This document shows positions 14,901 to 25,667 of a stretch of DNA of 64,000 nucleotides, piece after piece. The first letter of the stretch is position 1. The number at the start of each line of letters is the position of its first letter. The DNA comes from Ophiodon elongatus. Taxonomy: Eukaryota; Chordata; Actinopteri; Perciformes; Hexagrammidae. The DNA lies in assembly GCA_016806645.1 (NCBI GenBank), contig JACSYO010001013.1, forward strand, positions 596,001-660,000, in the 5' to 3' direction. A program made the translations under genes and the position numbers. The notes below the pieces were generated by a model. The model did not search any database. It was not told the origin of the DNA and was given only the letters and a program-made list of their open reading frames with translations.

Positions 14901-14928
14901 CATCTCGACCTGCAGCGGGGCTGGCCAT
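1..14928 (-). CDS. limch1: LIM and calponin homology domains protein 1, 5' half (partial, runs off left edge)
   Basis: LIMCH1 is an actin-stress-fibre and non-muscle-myosin-associated scaffold of the LMO7 family. Coding exons read on the minus strand, all with GT/AG borders and continuous phase: 14821-14928, 7782-7852, 7597-7666, 7387-7493, 7270-7300, 7063-7173, 6501-6628, 6262-6332, 4440-4641, 4059-4265, 3254-3562, 2787-3050, 1011-1268, 1-276. About 737 residues are visible. The N-terminus MASPAAGRD leads to EAQKWIE and a single calponin-homology domain (about residues 30-135; GLENGILLCELLSAIKPGL, INRLPTPIAGLDN, LFDPGDLQD). Then come LKEFEGLLAQM, a Ser-rich RDSGYDCWDSERSDSL segment, and four repeats of a (R/K)DD-x-x-ARR motif. 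The start is the first ATG before the CH domain. The family's C-terminal coiled coil and LIM domain lie beyond base 1. uchl1 lies immediately upstream on the same strand, as in human. Which teleost paralogue (a or b) cannot be told. Confidence 0.93.
1690..1754. repeat. (CA)n microsatellite, about 32 units
   Basis: Uninterrupted CA dinucleotides inside a limch1 intron. Long perfect tracts like this are usually length-polymorphic. Confidence 0.97.
2245..2545 (+). repeat. Dispersed teleost repeat (TTAGCTTAGCA family), copy 1
   Basis: It contains GAGAGTTAGATGAGA, GTTAGCTTAGCACAAA, a cytosine-rich ATAACCCCC end and TTGCCCGGCAAC in the order seen in a repeat that is very common in percomorph genomes. 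Other copies lie at 6105-6240 and 55345-55665 (same strand) and near 30500-30600 (opposite strand). The family assignment is from memory. Copies are diverged, so this is an old insertion inside a limch1 intron. Confidence 0.6.
5905..5971. repeat. (CA)n microsatellite, about 33 units
   Basis: Perfect CA tract in the limch1 intron between coding exons 8 and 9. Confidence 0.97.
6105..6240 (+). repeat. Dispersed teleost repeat (TTAGCTTAGCA family), copy 2
   Basis: The sequence runs AAAAATGTTGGGAAATA, then GATGAGAAGATGG, GCTAGCTTAGCT and CAGCTAGCCTGGCTCT, in the same order as the copies near 2.3 kb and 55.4 kb. It is truncated at its 3' end and stops just short of limch1 coding exon 8. Confidence 0.6.
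7893..8290. mobile_element. Non-autonomous DNA-transposon-like (hAT-type MITE) repeat, copy 1
   Basis: It begins GGCTGCAACTGACCATTATTTTT, continues with GATTAATC blocks and ends with AATCGATAAT. This matches a repeat family ubiquitous in teleosts with GGGCTGCAACTAA-like termini and internal ATTAATCGATT motifs. A second copy is at 37630-37990. No coding capacity. Calling it hAT-derived is inference from the terminal sequence. Confidence 0.55.
9140..9260. repeat. Compound (CA)n/(TA)n microsatellite
   Basis: CA repeat, then CATATACAGTATATATATAT-type sequence given twice, then CA again with single-base interruptions. The AT core is self-complementary and could extrude as a cruciform. Lies within limch1 intron 1. 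Confidence 0.9.
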
Positions 14929-15310
14929 CTCCGGTCAGGCCGTTTACCGAGGACCAGTGTGTGTGTGTGTGTGTGTGTGTGTGTCGGACGGCGATGAAAC
15001 GGTGAGACGTGATAAGACGTGTCGGTGGTTCTCCTCCTCCTCCTCCTCCTCGCTCCCTACCGTCAACCTCCCCGCAACTCCGCGCGCACCAGTTAGTGCG
15101 TTGCGTATCTCTCTCGCGCTCCCCGCGAGTCCTGCTCAAACGGAGGTGTAGAAAGAATAAAAAAATAAAAATAAAAAAAAGAAGCAAGCTTCTTCTCGCG
15201 ACCCCGTCACTGCAACACTAGCCACGAGCTAAAAATAATGATTCTTGCACGCAGCCGGACTGCGCGAGGCTGCCGCCGCGCATTTTGTTAGGCGTGAACG
15301 CGCAGGCAGG
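14929..15310 (-). promoter_or_regulatory. limch1: limch1 5' leader and CpG-rich promoter region
   Basis: Sequence just upstream of the limch1 ATG is GC- and CpG-rich compared with its AT-rich surroundings, as expected for a housekeeping-type vertebrate promoter. On the minus (sense) strand the leader carries a (CA)14 tract at 14957-14984, ending 28 bases before the ATG, and a run of GGA/GAG triplets at 15031-15052. No TATA box is evident. The transcription start is not determined. Confidence 0.5.
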
Positions 15311-16514
15311 AATCTATGCGGGGGAGGTCGAGAGGGATAGAAAGAGATAGAGAAGGATGGGGGAGCTGTAAGGTCTGTTTGAGTCCACAGAGACATTTCC
15401 ATATCCACCAAAAAGTCTGAATTATTTAATTTTTTCTAAATGTTATTTGTTCAGTTAATTCTCCCCAGAGCTGCTGGATTACCAAACACAAAAAGCAGGC
15501 ATCTACCCCGGGGCCGTTGTTAATTTAGTAAATTAGATTAGTTTAATATGCACCACCATATCACCGATAAACGTCATGTTTGCTGTGTTAAGAGCCCCTG
15601 TATCAAAATTTAGTATTGATGCCTTCATTATTTCAGTTGAGGTGCATATTCCTACATATGAGTTTAATCAAATTACCACAAAACACATCGTAAACCTGGG
15701 GAAAATGTAATGAAGCTGCCATCTACAGTAGTGTGTGATCTGTAGCTGGTGGGTTCTTAAGGCAACAAAATATATTTTTTTATCTTTTTCTTGTGGAGAA
15801 ATACTTTGTTGACCTTTCAGTGGATACAATAATACGGAGTCTATAATAGAAATATCTACAAGGTGCACATTGTGCAGTCATTGAGTGAAAGACATAAAAA
15901 CAAACTCTTACTGACTATTTCACAATGACCAAAGAATGGTTTGTCAGTCATCAGTGATGTTGATAATAACTACATACAGAGTTGTCAATAGGGTTTGCCC
16001 TTTAGTAGGATTTAAAATGTGACTTTCAAACCTCATCACCTAAATGGAGAAATAAAGACAACCATAGGGGTCGCAGAGCCATATTTCCTTTCTCATATAG
16101 ATATTGAGAAGACTGTATGGATAAGGATTTTGGTAAACATCAGGGCTTTTTTGCAACCGCTTTCAAAACAAAGTCCGGTCATTTAAGTGAATATTACACT
16201 GTACGTCACAGTGCCTGCTCTTTTGCAACACAGAGGGGTCTTGTGTCAGTATCCACAGTGATGAGTGGATCACTGACACAAGCTAAGCGACAACTCTGGT
16301 CCTCCGCCTCCCGTTTCAGCCTTTTACAGCCGAAAACCCGGCAGGAAGAGCCCCAAACTGTGAGAGCCACAGGACATCAACCACTCAATCACCTCATGCG
16401 ACAGAAGAATGAACGGGTAGTCGGCTAAAATGCGGACCGGAGTTTGAGGAGGAAGTCAAGTGAGGGCTATAGGTTAGTCGGTTTTAAAGCAAGAGCCAGA
16501 AATACACCAGCAGA
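15311..16514. other. Intergenic, limch1 promoter to uchl1 3' end
   Basis: About 1.2 kb between two genes in the same orientation. A 103-codon open frame on the plus strand (16117-16428) shows no recognisable domain and no splice context, and I treat it as chance. Nothing else is supported. Confidence 0.6.
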
Positions 16515-17525
16515 CACAGACGTTGAATGGTTGCTTTATTGAATTCTCACAGCTGCTTCACCAACAGAACTACAGCAACATAGTATTTGGAAGGTGCAGA
16601 AAGGTAAACAATTAGTGCACAGCCTAGACATACAGTACTATCACCCTGCACGGCAACAACCCAACATAGAGCAGCACTTTATTTTAATGGTCCGTGTCGT
16701 GTTTGGAGGTTTTTTTTTTTTTCTGTGTTTAACTTGCACACTAATGGTGTATTTGACTATTTTAGTGAATATCCAGTGTCATAAAAAGTGCAAACATATT
16801 TAAAATTGTATTCATTTCTGAAAGCAAAACTACTGCAAGCCGCCAATAAACATGTTGCACTTTAAATTCAAACTTCTCAAAGAAAAACGTCAGTTTGTCA
16901 AACAACGGCCACCCAAGACCACCACTCAAAAGGTTGTGTGTATTCTCCGAACAATGGTTAAATTATTCCTACGGACACATTTGGGCTGTTCTGAGGAATG
17001 TTAGATCCTTATAAACTCAACCACACAGCAACTGAGGGCATTCGGGAAAAAAAAAATAAAAAAAAAATAAAAACATTTTTCCACACAAGTTTTGTCTTTT
17101 CCGTCTCACTCTTCTGTATTCTATTTATTGGCACAAAAGGTATTTAAGCATCAGGCTTTTGACTTTGACACAGACGCTTCAACGATCACATACAAAAAAA
17201 GACAAACGCACACAAGCAGTGGGGAGATCTGACCTCATGTTTTTACAATTCTCATTGCTGCGTGATATCACAGAAAACGGTTTGGACGAGCTTGTATCGG
17301 TTTCTGTCGGCAGAACAAAATGGGTTTGATGGTGAGTTTGTGTTTATGTGTACATGTGTGCTTTGTTCATGAGATGAAAGAACAGTATGTGGCAACAATA
17401 TGTGCTTTATAGTGCATAGTGTCTGCAGATGTGTGGGTTGTTCTGGGTGCCTGCTGATTGCGTTTGCCGTGTGAATGCGTCGGGACATTTTGGTTTACAA
17501 TTTGAAGGGCCGTCCTACCGAATAT
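16515..17525 (-). other. uchl1: uchl1 3' UTR
   Basis: About 1 kb follows the uchl1 stop codon on the minus strand. It is A/T-rich with several oligo-A/T runs (17050-17085, 17631-17650 is upstream intron). The most distal good poly(A) signal is at 16535-16540, and another AATAAA on this strand is near 17122-17127. The true cleavage site is inferred. Confidence 0.55.
16535..16540 (-). terminator. uchl1: Poly(A) signal candidate for uchl1
   Basis: AATAAA on the minus strand (TTTATT on plus), about 1 kb past the stop codon, with no further minus-strand gene signal before the limch1 promoter. Confidence 0.5.
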
Positions 17526-20500
17526 CTAACTGTGACAAAGAGCCACCGCGGAGAAACGGACCTCGCCTTGCTCTCTCTCCACGAATCCACGGCACACTTT
17601 GGATGCATCCTGGGCATGTATGAAAAGGAGAAAAAAAAAAGAAAAAAAAAAGAGAAAAAGTTGATTTACTTTTCATCAAGTTATTTTTGCTTCACTGTAC
17701 GCAAACTAGAAATACTGCACTTTTGAACTACACTACATTTCTGACATCTGAGGTTACTAGCCACTAAGGAAAGCCGGTCCTTAAAATGGAGGATTTTTTC
17801 TTTTTTTTAAAATAGAGTACATTTTACGACTAATATTTGTATACTCTCTAGTAGGGCTGGGCAATAGCACTGAAAAATAAATATTGTAATATGAGGCCGG
17901 ATGTCTCAAAATGTGGCTATATTCATATAGCTTCTATAGACAGCAGCACCAAAAGTAGTATATGATGTAACATTTATATCAACATTTAATCAAAATGATA
18001 AATTACATGATAATTTGTTTTTTTCCCCCCCAATCAGTGGAGTTGTAAATGCAGGTCTTCTACTTGAAAACTAATCAATGCAAGAATCTCTAAATTTACT
18101 TCAGGAGTTCATCACAACATTTAATGTTGCAATTTCATCAGTAATGCATGTAGCGCCCTCTTGTGGTAGTTTGATGGGACAATCTTACAGACCTGAACCT
18201 CCATGCCTTCCATAGCATTTCTGCAAACTGTGACTAAACACAATTTGTATCTTAGTCATTCATTATGCTCTTCATGGACAGCTTAAGTTATTAATCTAAT
18301 ATCTAACAAACAGACCTGACTTTTCATGGCTTACAATGGCAGCTCAAGTATAAAGGTGAAACATAACCTTGCATAAATTCCAACTATCCCTTATGATCCC
18401 GATTGGAGATTTGAGAGTGTGCATTAGCAACATTTATTGATTGAAGCAAGACACTTGGGAACAGCCACTCCCTATTCCAGTTCATACCAGCATGACTCAT
18501 CACAGACCAGAAGAAACTTGTCTAACAATCCTATTTCAACATATCCAGAATTGACATTAACTGAAAGAATAGCCATAGTTCTACCTACCGTTATGAAGGA
18601 CTCATCTTTGGTAGCTCCGTGCTTCACTGGTCCATTCATTCTCCCGTCTAAGAAACAAATAAGACAGTCAGGAATCCACAGCGTGTAAACACATACAAGA
18701 ATGTACACAATGAGTTGACGTGCTTACCAAATTCATAAAGTTGTCCATTTGCATTGACGAAGGCAATAAAGTGGAAGTTTACTTTATCGGCTTCCGGCTG
18801 TAAAAGTTAAGGCGTTAAGAATTAATATTCAGAGCAAATACTGCGATACAAAAAGGCTTCAGAAAAGAAACGCTGAGAAGTAACAAATTACCATAAACAA
18901 ATATAAAGTGTCATCTCTGATACAGAACAGGGATGCAGGTCAAACCCACACCGGGATCTATCTGAATGAGTCATGACCCTCCTGCCCGGCTTTGGTGAAG
19001 AGGCATTGCTACCAGGAACAGAAAGCAAGTCAACAATACTAGTGTTTAAACACCATTTAACCGACTCTCCAACTGAAGAGATAGAGCCCACACGCTATCA
19101 GGAGAGAAAGACTATTACTCAAAATGCAGATTTATACTTAAAGTATTTGGATATACACTGCAGACTGGAGTCTCATCTGAATGAAGCAAATGTGGTTTGT
19201 TCATCTTCTATCCAAAAGGGGAATATGATGAGAGCTATTAGTTGAAATTGTGGTTAAGTATCTTACCCTGCACTGGCCCTGCACCGCAACCTCATTGTGA
19301 ACCTCCCAGATTGCCTGGGGGAGAAAAATGCAGAACATGTCAGTTTAATACTACTAAAACAAAAAATGATTCTACTCAGTAAAGCACATATGAAAGAGGT
19401 TTCTAATAGTAAAAAACTGCAAATCAGAAGTGTAACTTTGCACAGGTTTGAAGACATATTCTTAATAGTACATTCTTTAATAATCAGCCATCAAGAGCCT
19501 TTTAGAGGGACATAGATTTAGTGGTGTCTGGTGCTCCCAAGTGGGTAAAACAAAACATGTTTCAGATCATTAGCGCAGACAATGAAATCTCAGATTCAAA
19601 ATTCAAAGCAACTTAAACAGTTTCTTACCTGGTCCTTCTCCAGATGCTTGGCACGGTCATCAGCAGACATGTTTGCAGTCTGGTCTAGAAACTTCTTCAG
19701 GGCAGAGTCACTAGCTGAAAAGACCCAAAAGCAGCATTAAGTTAAATAAAAAATGAATAGGCCAGTAATTCACATTAAAATATCCCAAATCACAACATGC
19801 CACAAAAAATAACTGTATTGTAGTATATAGAGTATTAAATGGTAGTGACAGTTTTAAAAACTATCCACGACAATTCAGCAAATAACTTTGAACATTATGC
19901 TTTTTCCTCAGTAACTAATCCCTGCATTTGTGATTTAGTCACACAGTAAAAGTCGGTGCTGCGACGAAGCACTTAATATGAACTAATTTTTTAACCACAG
20001 AAAACAAACTAAAAAAGTACATTAAAACGAATGTATCGGCAGTAATTTGAATGACAGCAGGGTATCTCGGCACTGGGAAAAGAAACTGCTGCGTCATTGA
20101 CGCAGACCAACTGCGCCCACTGTTGTGCCAGTGCTCATTTGAGCCGCACTCACCAAATGTCATTTTGCTTTTGTTGTTGGCCACAGCATGCAGCATGGCG
20201 ATAGTGCCACAGGAATTGACTGCCGTCTGCTTCAGGAAATAAACCTCAGAGCCGCTTGCAACCTTGTCTGACTGCTGCTGCCTGAAAGACTCATGCTGCA
20301 ATACACACACAAGCAGACAGGGCACGGTTACGGTGCACGGTCACGGTCACGGTCAACTACCCACATGAACACGGGGCGCAGGCAATTTAAACGTTTACGT
20401 GGATATGGTCACAGTTGGAAGCAGCAATCAACAGATTAGAAATGTTGACGACCTATAAATCATGTAATTAATAAAGCAAAAAAAATATATATTTATATTT

Positions 20501-21089
20501 ATATTATGATAAATGTAATATCTTTGGGCTGGTGTATCAGACATACAAAGCATTTGAAGAAATCATGTTGACCTCTTGGAAAGTGTGATGGCCAGTTTCC
20601 CCAACCATCTGATATATTGTAGAGTTAAATTCATTGCTAGTTGTTGCTTTATTTTGGCTGTTGTCCCTGGGGGACGTGTTCTGGATCCCGGGCTCACAAA
20701 ACAAACGCATATAAGAATGATAGAGTCCGTGCCCAGGTTTAACAGGATAACTAGACTTCATATTCGTATCCTGGCTTCCATCCCAGTCCCCCCCCTATTC
20801 TACCAGTCAAACAATAGAGCCCGTAATCCCTCTGCATCCATGCCCTCCCTGCACCTCAGTCTCACCCCACCCCAGATGGGCCCTGCATCAGTGGCTCACC
20901 CCACCCTTCATTTCCAGGAAGTAGTCCACCCCCCCCCCATCAAACCCGTCATTACCTGTTGTGTCAGCGGGAAGAGCAGCATCAAGGCACAGCATGGTTT
21001 AGGGACAGCAGAGAGTTGCTCCCCCTCCAGACCAAGCACATCAACGAAGTGCCAGCTATCACCCACGCCTAGCTTGCTCATCATCTGGA

Positions 21090-21125
<36 letters not shown>

Positions 21126-21703
21126 GCCAGGACAATAAACCAAACATGACGACCTAAATGCATGAGAAACAGATGAGCGTTGTTATCCCTCCACCCCCTT
21201 GAGGGTGTTCAAAGATGCTGCGTTGGTCCAGTAGGACCACACCCTTTATCCGAGACACTGGGCACAACGCTGAGGAGGATGCTGCTGCTGCTCTTGAAAA
21301 ACACAGATAAACGCTTCTCCTGTTTGATGGCGCATCTCCTTTTGATATCAGCGACCACTTTCTTTTTTCTTCACTTTAACAGTTAAAATATATTTTTAAT
21401 GGCGGGGTAGCAACGTGGTGGCATGGTGTCCTCTTATTTTGTTTTTACAGGTTTTACCGGTTTACCTGCTCTCACATCTAGCTCGCTACCGCAAAACTCA
21501 CCTGGCAGTATAATAAGAGCCGTTAATGGTACCATTACGTCACCATTACTCACCTTGTTCAGCATCTGAAACGACATAAACAAGAGGCCACAGGTGAGTT
21601 TGTGGTTTGAAAACGTTGCTGTGGTTAGAAAGTTATGAAACCAAAGTTATTCCCCCTCCTTCCTCCTCACCTCGGGGTTGATCTCCATTGGTGTCCACTC
21701 CAT
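17526..21703 (-). CDS. uchl1: Ubiquitin carboxyl-terminal hydrolase L1 (complete)
   Basis: A peptidase C12 deubiquitinase that cleaves small adducts from the C-terminus of ubiquitin; in vertebrates it is a major neuronal protein. Nine coding exons on the minus strand, phases continuous: 21671-21703, 21554-21565, 20956-21084, 20154-20295, 19629-19714, 19267-19314, 18728-18797, 18589-18647, 17526-17609. The product is 220 aa (human 223). It starts MEWTPMEINPEMLNK. Active-site residues are present: Gln81 and Cys87 in KQTAVNSCGT, His159 in VNFHF, Asp174 in YEFDGRM. The tail is EREQGEVRFSAVALCHS. Exon 2 is a 12-nt microexon. Unlike the mammalian protein, it ends Cys-His-Ser and so lacks the CaaX-like tetrapeptide. 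It sits upstream of limch1 in the same orientation, as in human, which supports UCHL1 rather than UCHL3. Confidence 0.97.
17850..18050. repeat. Dispersed repeat fragment beginning GGGCTGGGCAAT
   Basis: GTAGGGCTGGGCAATAGCAC is followed by AT-rich sequence with AATATTGTAATATG. This start is typical of a common teleost dispersed repeat. It lies in the last uchl1 intron. The boundaries are approximate. Confidence 0.4.
18153..18166 (-). promoter_or_regulatory. Possible CTCF-type site
   Basis: The minus strand reads CCACAAGAGGGCGC, matching 13 of 14 positions of the CTCF core consensus CCASYAGRKGGCRS. It lies in the last uchl1 intron. Short motifs of this kind occur by chance and within repeats, so occupancy is unknown. 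Confidence 0.25.
20323..20355. repeat. CACGGT hexamer tandem repeat
   Basis: CACGGT/TACGGT units are repeated about five times with small interruptions, 28 bases upstream of uchl1 coding exon 4 on the minus strand, within the intron. Confidence 0.7.
21089..21122. repeat. (CA)n microsatellite next to uchl1 exon 3
   Basis: On the minus strand this is a (TG)n tract a few bases upstream of the AG acceptor of uchl1 coding exon 3. It occupies the place of the usual polypyrimidine tract, and the acceptor reads TGTGTCTCCAG. Confidence 0.9.
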
Positions 21704-21850
21704 TTTTGCAGATTTTTGCAGTGTTTCGACGTGACTCAGTGATTTGTGTGCGCGCGCGCTTGCCTTGCCGGTTTGCAGCCGTCAGCTGGAGTTTCCGAGC
21801 GTCCCCATGCTTTATGCTGCCGGTCATACCATTTACCGGCAGACAGGGGG
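21704..21850 (-). promoter_or_regulatory. uchl1: uchl1 5' leader and proximal promoter
   Basis: Directly upstream of the uchl1 ATG on the minus strand. It includes a (CG)n-rich block at 21749-21760 (GTGCGCGCGCGCTTGCC on plus), in contrast to the AT-rich sequence further out. No TATA box is seen. The extent is inferred. Confidence 0.4.
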
Positions 21851-22269
21851 GTGGCCTTGGATCAAATAACTGGTGGTGTTCATATTTAAACGGCCTTCTG
21901 AGAAATATCAAATGGATTTGAAATGCTACATTTATCTTGCTGCACATTCATGTATGTAGTCACATCCCAGAAACAGATATTTCCTTCTTCATAAAAAAAA
22001 AGAAAAGTTAGATCACACCGCTAGATGTGAGATCACGCTGATGAAACCACGTTCTTTCTAGAAGAAAAGACGGATAACCCCAATCCCTCGCTGTCAACAA
22101 TGGTTCTGGCCAATGAGTTACATTTGAATAATGGACATTTTTATCATCCATTTTATTGATAGCTGTAATGGTGTGGATTACACAGATCACATGTTAATCG
22201 TGTAATATCGTGAGTCCCTATGTGGCTGCAGTGAATGTCCATGTAACTAAAATAAATGTGTGAATATAT

Positions 22270-22370
22270 TCTTACCAGAGGTGAAATGCAAGTACATTTG
22301 ATCAAGTACTGTACTTTAGTGCCATATTGAGGTACTTGAGTGTTTCCATTCAATGCTACTTAAACCAATA
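22270..22370 (+). repeat. Dispersed repeat, TACTTGAGTATTTCCATT family, short copy
   Basis: AGTACATTTGATCAAGTACTGTACTTTAGTGCC is followed closely by GAGGTACTTGAGTGTTTCC, in the order seen in a very abundant teleost repeat. Other copies are at 25668-26060, 35990-36400, 49797-50475 and, in fragments, around 44190-44830 and 59090-59480. Confidence 0.6.
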
Positions 22371-23212
22371 TTGTGCCTTTCATTATGATTATTTATTTGA
22401 CAACATTAGTCACTAGTTGAATTGCAGATTCAGATTGTTCATACAAATGTTAGTTGACTAATAGATTATGTTGTATTATTATGGATACCCTGCGGTACAT
22501 ATAAAAAAATAACCCCACCAGCAACATTAGCAATGTATACACATTATTGCATTACTTGTTATAATCAAGTGATATAATATATAATATGATATTCCATCAC
22601 TGTTGGTAGCACAGGGTATTTATGTTCTTCTATAACTTGTTTGTACCATTCAGCATAAAGAAAATAGTGCATTACGTTTGTTCTCTAATAAGGCACTTAC
22701 ACCAACCAACATGGAAGAAGAACAGGTACATTCTGGGAAAATATGTCTGGACTGAGTGTGTAACTATAATGATAGAACACATAGAAGAACATAGAAATGT
22801 ATTTATATGCAAAAACTTATTTATATTTTAGTTTTTTACAGGTAAGACAATTGTATGTGTTTGGTGGTAATTTCTTTCACAATATGGATGTCAGTGTTTC
22901 CTAACAGTATACCGCTGCATCGGTCAATGAGAAAACAACAGGTATCAACTGCTAGTTTTTTCTTCCAACTTGTTCTTGCTTTTACTATATATTATTATAT
23001 ATTTACCAGTGTTGATGTTTTCTCCTGCAGGATAAGGCATTTTATCTCAAGAAATGTATGCAAACATTCTACATGTGTTTCTCAATCCACCATGGTCTGC
23101 ATGCTTGTTTACTGGAACTAACATCTGAAGTGCAACAGAACACACTTTGCCAAATGTGAGCATAGTTCAGGGTGCCAGTGTAGCACAATAAACTGTACTG
23201 TACTATATATAG

Positions 23213-23260
23213 AGCATTAAAGGTGCAGTGTGTAACGGTCATGCTATAAACGTTCTTTTA
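23213..23260 (+). repeat. Fragment of AAAGGTGCAGTGTGTA repeat
   Basis: ATTAAAGGTGCAGTGTGTAA is the start of a common teleost repeat. Its reverse complement (ACACACTGCACCTTTAAT) closes the repeat block at 42115-42132. Confidence 0.5.
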
Positions 23261-24115
23261 CGTGCTGTTGAAAATTCCATGCACACTTGGTGATGGTTAG
23301 GTTTGCAAACTTGGCATGAATTTGACTGACTTTTTTTCTGCCCTCAGTTACAGACTGGTTAGTTAGTACAAGTTCTAGATTCTGCCAGGGGCATACTACT
23401 CAAATGTGTCGTGTTTTCCTAATTTTTCAAGGTGTAAGTTTGTTAAGTTCTCTAAGCAACTGTCTGCTTCTGTTTGTTTCCATTTGTTGCTGTACAATCA
23501 AGATGTTTGGTCTAAAATATGTTTTATTGGGAAGAGACTTACTGCAATCATCATTCATTCCTACCACAGAAGGTTTTTGAATGCCTGGTTGAAAACAACT
23601 CATGTGTAGCTATTGTTGTCCTCACAAGATAAGGAAAACCAAAAATTATCTTGTGGACAACAGAACAAAATTCAACTCACTGGAGTTTCACTTTTCCTCT
23701 CCTATGTGCAAAAAAAAAGGAACAAGAATAATCAAATTTTGACCTCTGTTTCCTGTGCACGCCAGCATGCCTATCCAGTCAAAATGTGTGGAGGTGAACT
23801 GTGTCCCTCCTTTACCGGCAGGTTGGGGATGGATGGAGCATTGTGGTGTACTTCTTTTGTCTCTTTGTCTCACTCATCATGCTGTTAGTTCTGTTTCTCT
23901 GCTTGTTACTTCCACAATCACAATGCTACGGATACAGAAGGTGACGAGACACATGACCTACACAGATGGAGTGCAGTTGTCATTGAAATTGCTTTTATCA
24001 TGTGATATGAAGACCATGAGATACAATTGGAAAAAAGCTATTGATGGGGGGCAATATTGCCTCAAGATTAAATAACTGGACTTGATGAAAGAGTAGCATT
24101 TGTAATTCCCTCCTT

Positions 24116-24230
24116 ACCGCCACTGAGACGCCCTTTAGCAAGGCACATAGCCCCTCAGACTCTGTAAGTCTGTGAGTGTTCTTTTATTTATTCAACTCCC
24201 TTGAATAAATAAATGTTGTTGTTGTTTTTT
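24116..24230 (+). repeat. SINE-like repeat tail
   Basis: CCTTTAGCAAGGCACATAGCCCCT is followed by CTGTAAGTCTGTGAGTG and AATAAATAAATG. This resembles the body and tail of tRNA-derived SINEs in fish (AAGGCACTTAACCCC ... GTAAGTCGCTTTGG). The assignment is from memory, and the tRNA head is not recognisable. Confidence 0.4.
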
Positions 24231-24391
24231 AGAAGTGGACTTCCTGCTTGAAATGAATGGTTAATTTCTTCATTTCAAAATAAAAGATTTGTTGCTCTTT
24301 CAAAACTTCAAAAAAGAAAAGGTCCAGAATGCTCGGCTGTTTAAACAAATGTAATGAAGGTGCTCTTTGGTAGGTACACAACAGTCAAGGG

Positions 24392-24458
24392 CACAATCAG
24401 CCTTCCTCGGGGCGAAGACGTCTTCTTCACTTCTTCTCCCTGAAGAAGGCTGATTGTG
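24392..24458. repeat. Inverted repeat, 14-bp arms, 39-base loop
   Basis: CACAATCAGCCTTC at 24392-24405 is the exact reverse complement of GAAGGCTGATTGTG at 24445-24458. The loop contains a 12-bp perfect palindrome, GAAGACGTCTTC (24414-24425). It could be a fold-back element end or a transcribed hairpin. No function is evident. Confidence 0.8.
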
Positions 24459-24545
24459 TGGCTAACACCTGGGTTGTGACCCTGCTCTATCTTAAATGTG
24501 AACTTTTTTTTTTAAATAAGCATTTATAAAAAGTACAAACCACCA

Positions 24546-24583
<38 letters not shown>

Positions 24584-24588
24584 GCTTG

Positions 24589-24623
<35 letters not shown>

Positions 24624-24650
24624 TCTCTCTCTCTCTTTCTCTATGTGTGT
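24546..24650. repeat. (CT)n microsatellite
   Basis: About 100 bases of CT repeat with a few TTT/TTCG/CACT interruptions; a homopurine-homopyrimidine tract in intergenic sequence. Confidence 0.95.
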
Positions 24651-25667
24651 TAACTCTTTGTTAGAAATGATCTGCAGCTATCAGTTTGGTTTACTTGGTG
24701 ATTCATTGACATGCAGATTCCACACATGCCAAAGTCAACAGAATGAACATCCGGTCCATATATTTCTAAGATAATGTTCTTCTTTCAGTACATTTTTACC
24801 TGTGGCATTGAATCAGTTTTGGTGTCAGTCTCCACCTGACGTCAAAACCTGTTGTCTTCTAGTTTCTAGTTTCGGTCTATAAATTAATTATGCATTATTA
24901 TCTCTATGAATTATTGGTAGAAAAAAAACAACCTTTGAACTTGAAACTATGTGTCAGTTATAGATTATTAATTTAGGTAAAGTTCAGCTCAAGATGTCTT
25001 TAGACACTCATAATAGTTGTACATATCATATGCTTTACTAAAGCTGATTTAATGCATGAAATAATGGAGGACCTATTATGAATTTATCGGCATTAACAAA
25101 TTAATTACGGAATGTTAATTCACAGTTTCTTACAGTAATGTTTGTACATGTAAATGTTTGCAACCAGTTTTGTATAAAGTATATCTACTGTTCTGCTTTC
25201 AGAGAGGCTGAGCAAATGCATGGGTCTGAAATGAATTTTCATGTCACTGGATTCCAGCTAATTTGGTCGTAAATCAATTAATGGATAAAGTAACAGTGAA
25301 TTACCATTCCTTAATTTGTTAATTGAGAGGAATCCATGATACAGCCTGCATTAATGCATGCATTACATCATCATCATCTAATGTCATGCATTACTTAAAT
25401 GTATGATACCCATATAATAAAATGTCTGAGAAATAATGTTTGTGTCCAGTAACTGTGATTATTCCTCGACCATCACAAAGTTGGCAAACGGAACAGACAA
25501 AACTAAAACAAGCACATATTTATTTATCTTTTCAGTGTACGCTACATGATGGATCATGTTTTATTAAACTCTCAGTATAATCTGTTAAACATTGCAGCTG
25601 CATCACTTGGATTGGACTGTGGATGCACACACGAGCCTGCTGGTAATATATCAAATACAGCCATTGG

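Noticed and set aside
16117..16428. 103-codon plus-strand ORF between limch1 and uchl1
   Set aside because: No domain, no splice context and no promoter signal. Length is within chance expectation for this base composition.
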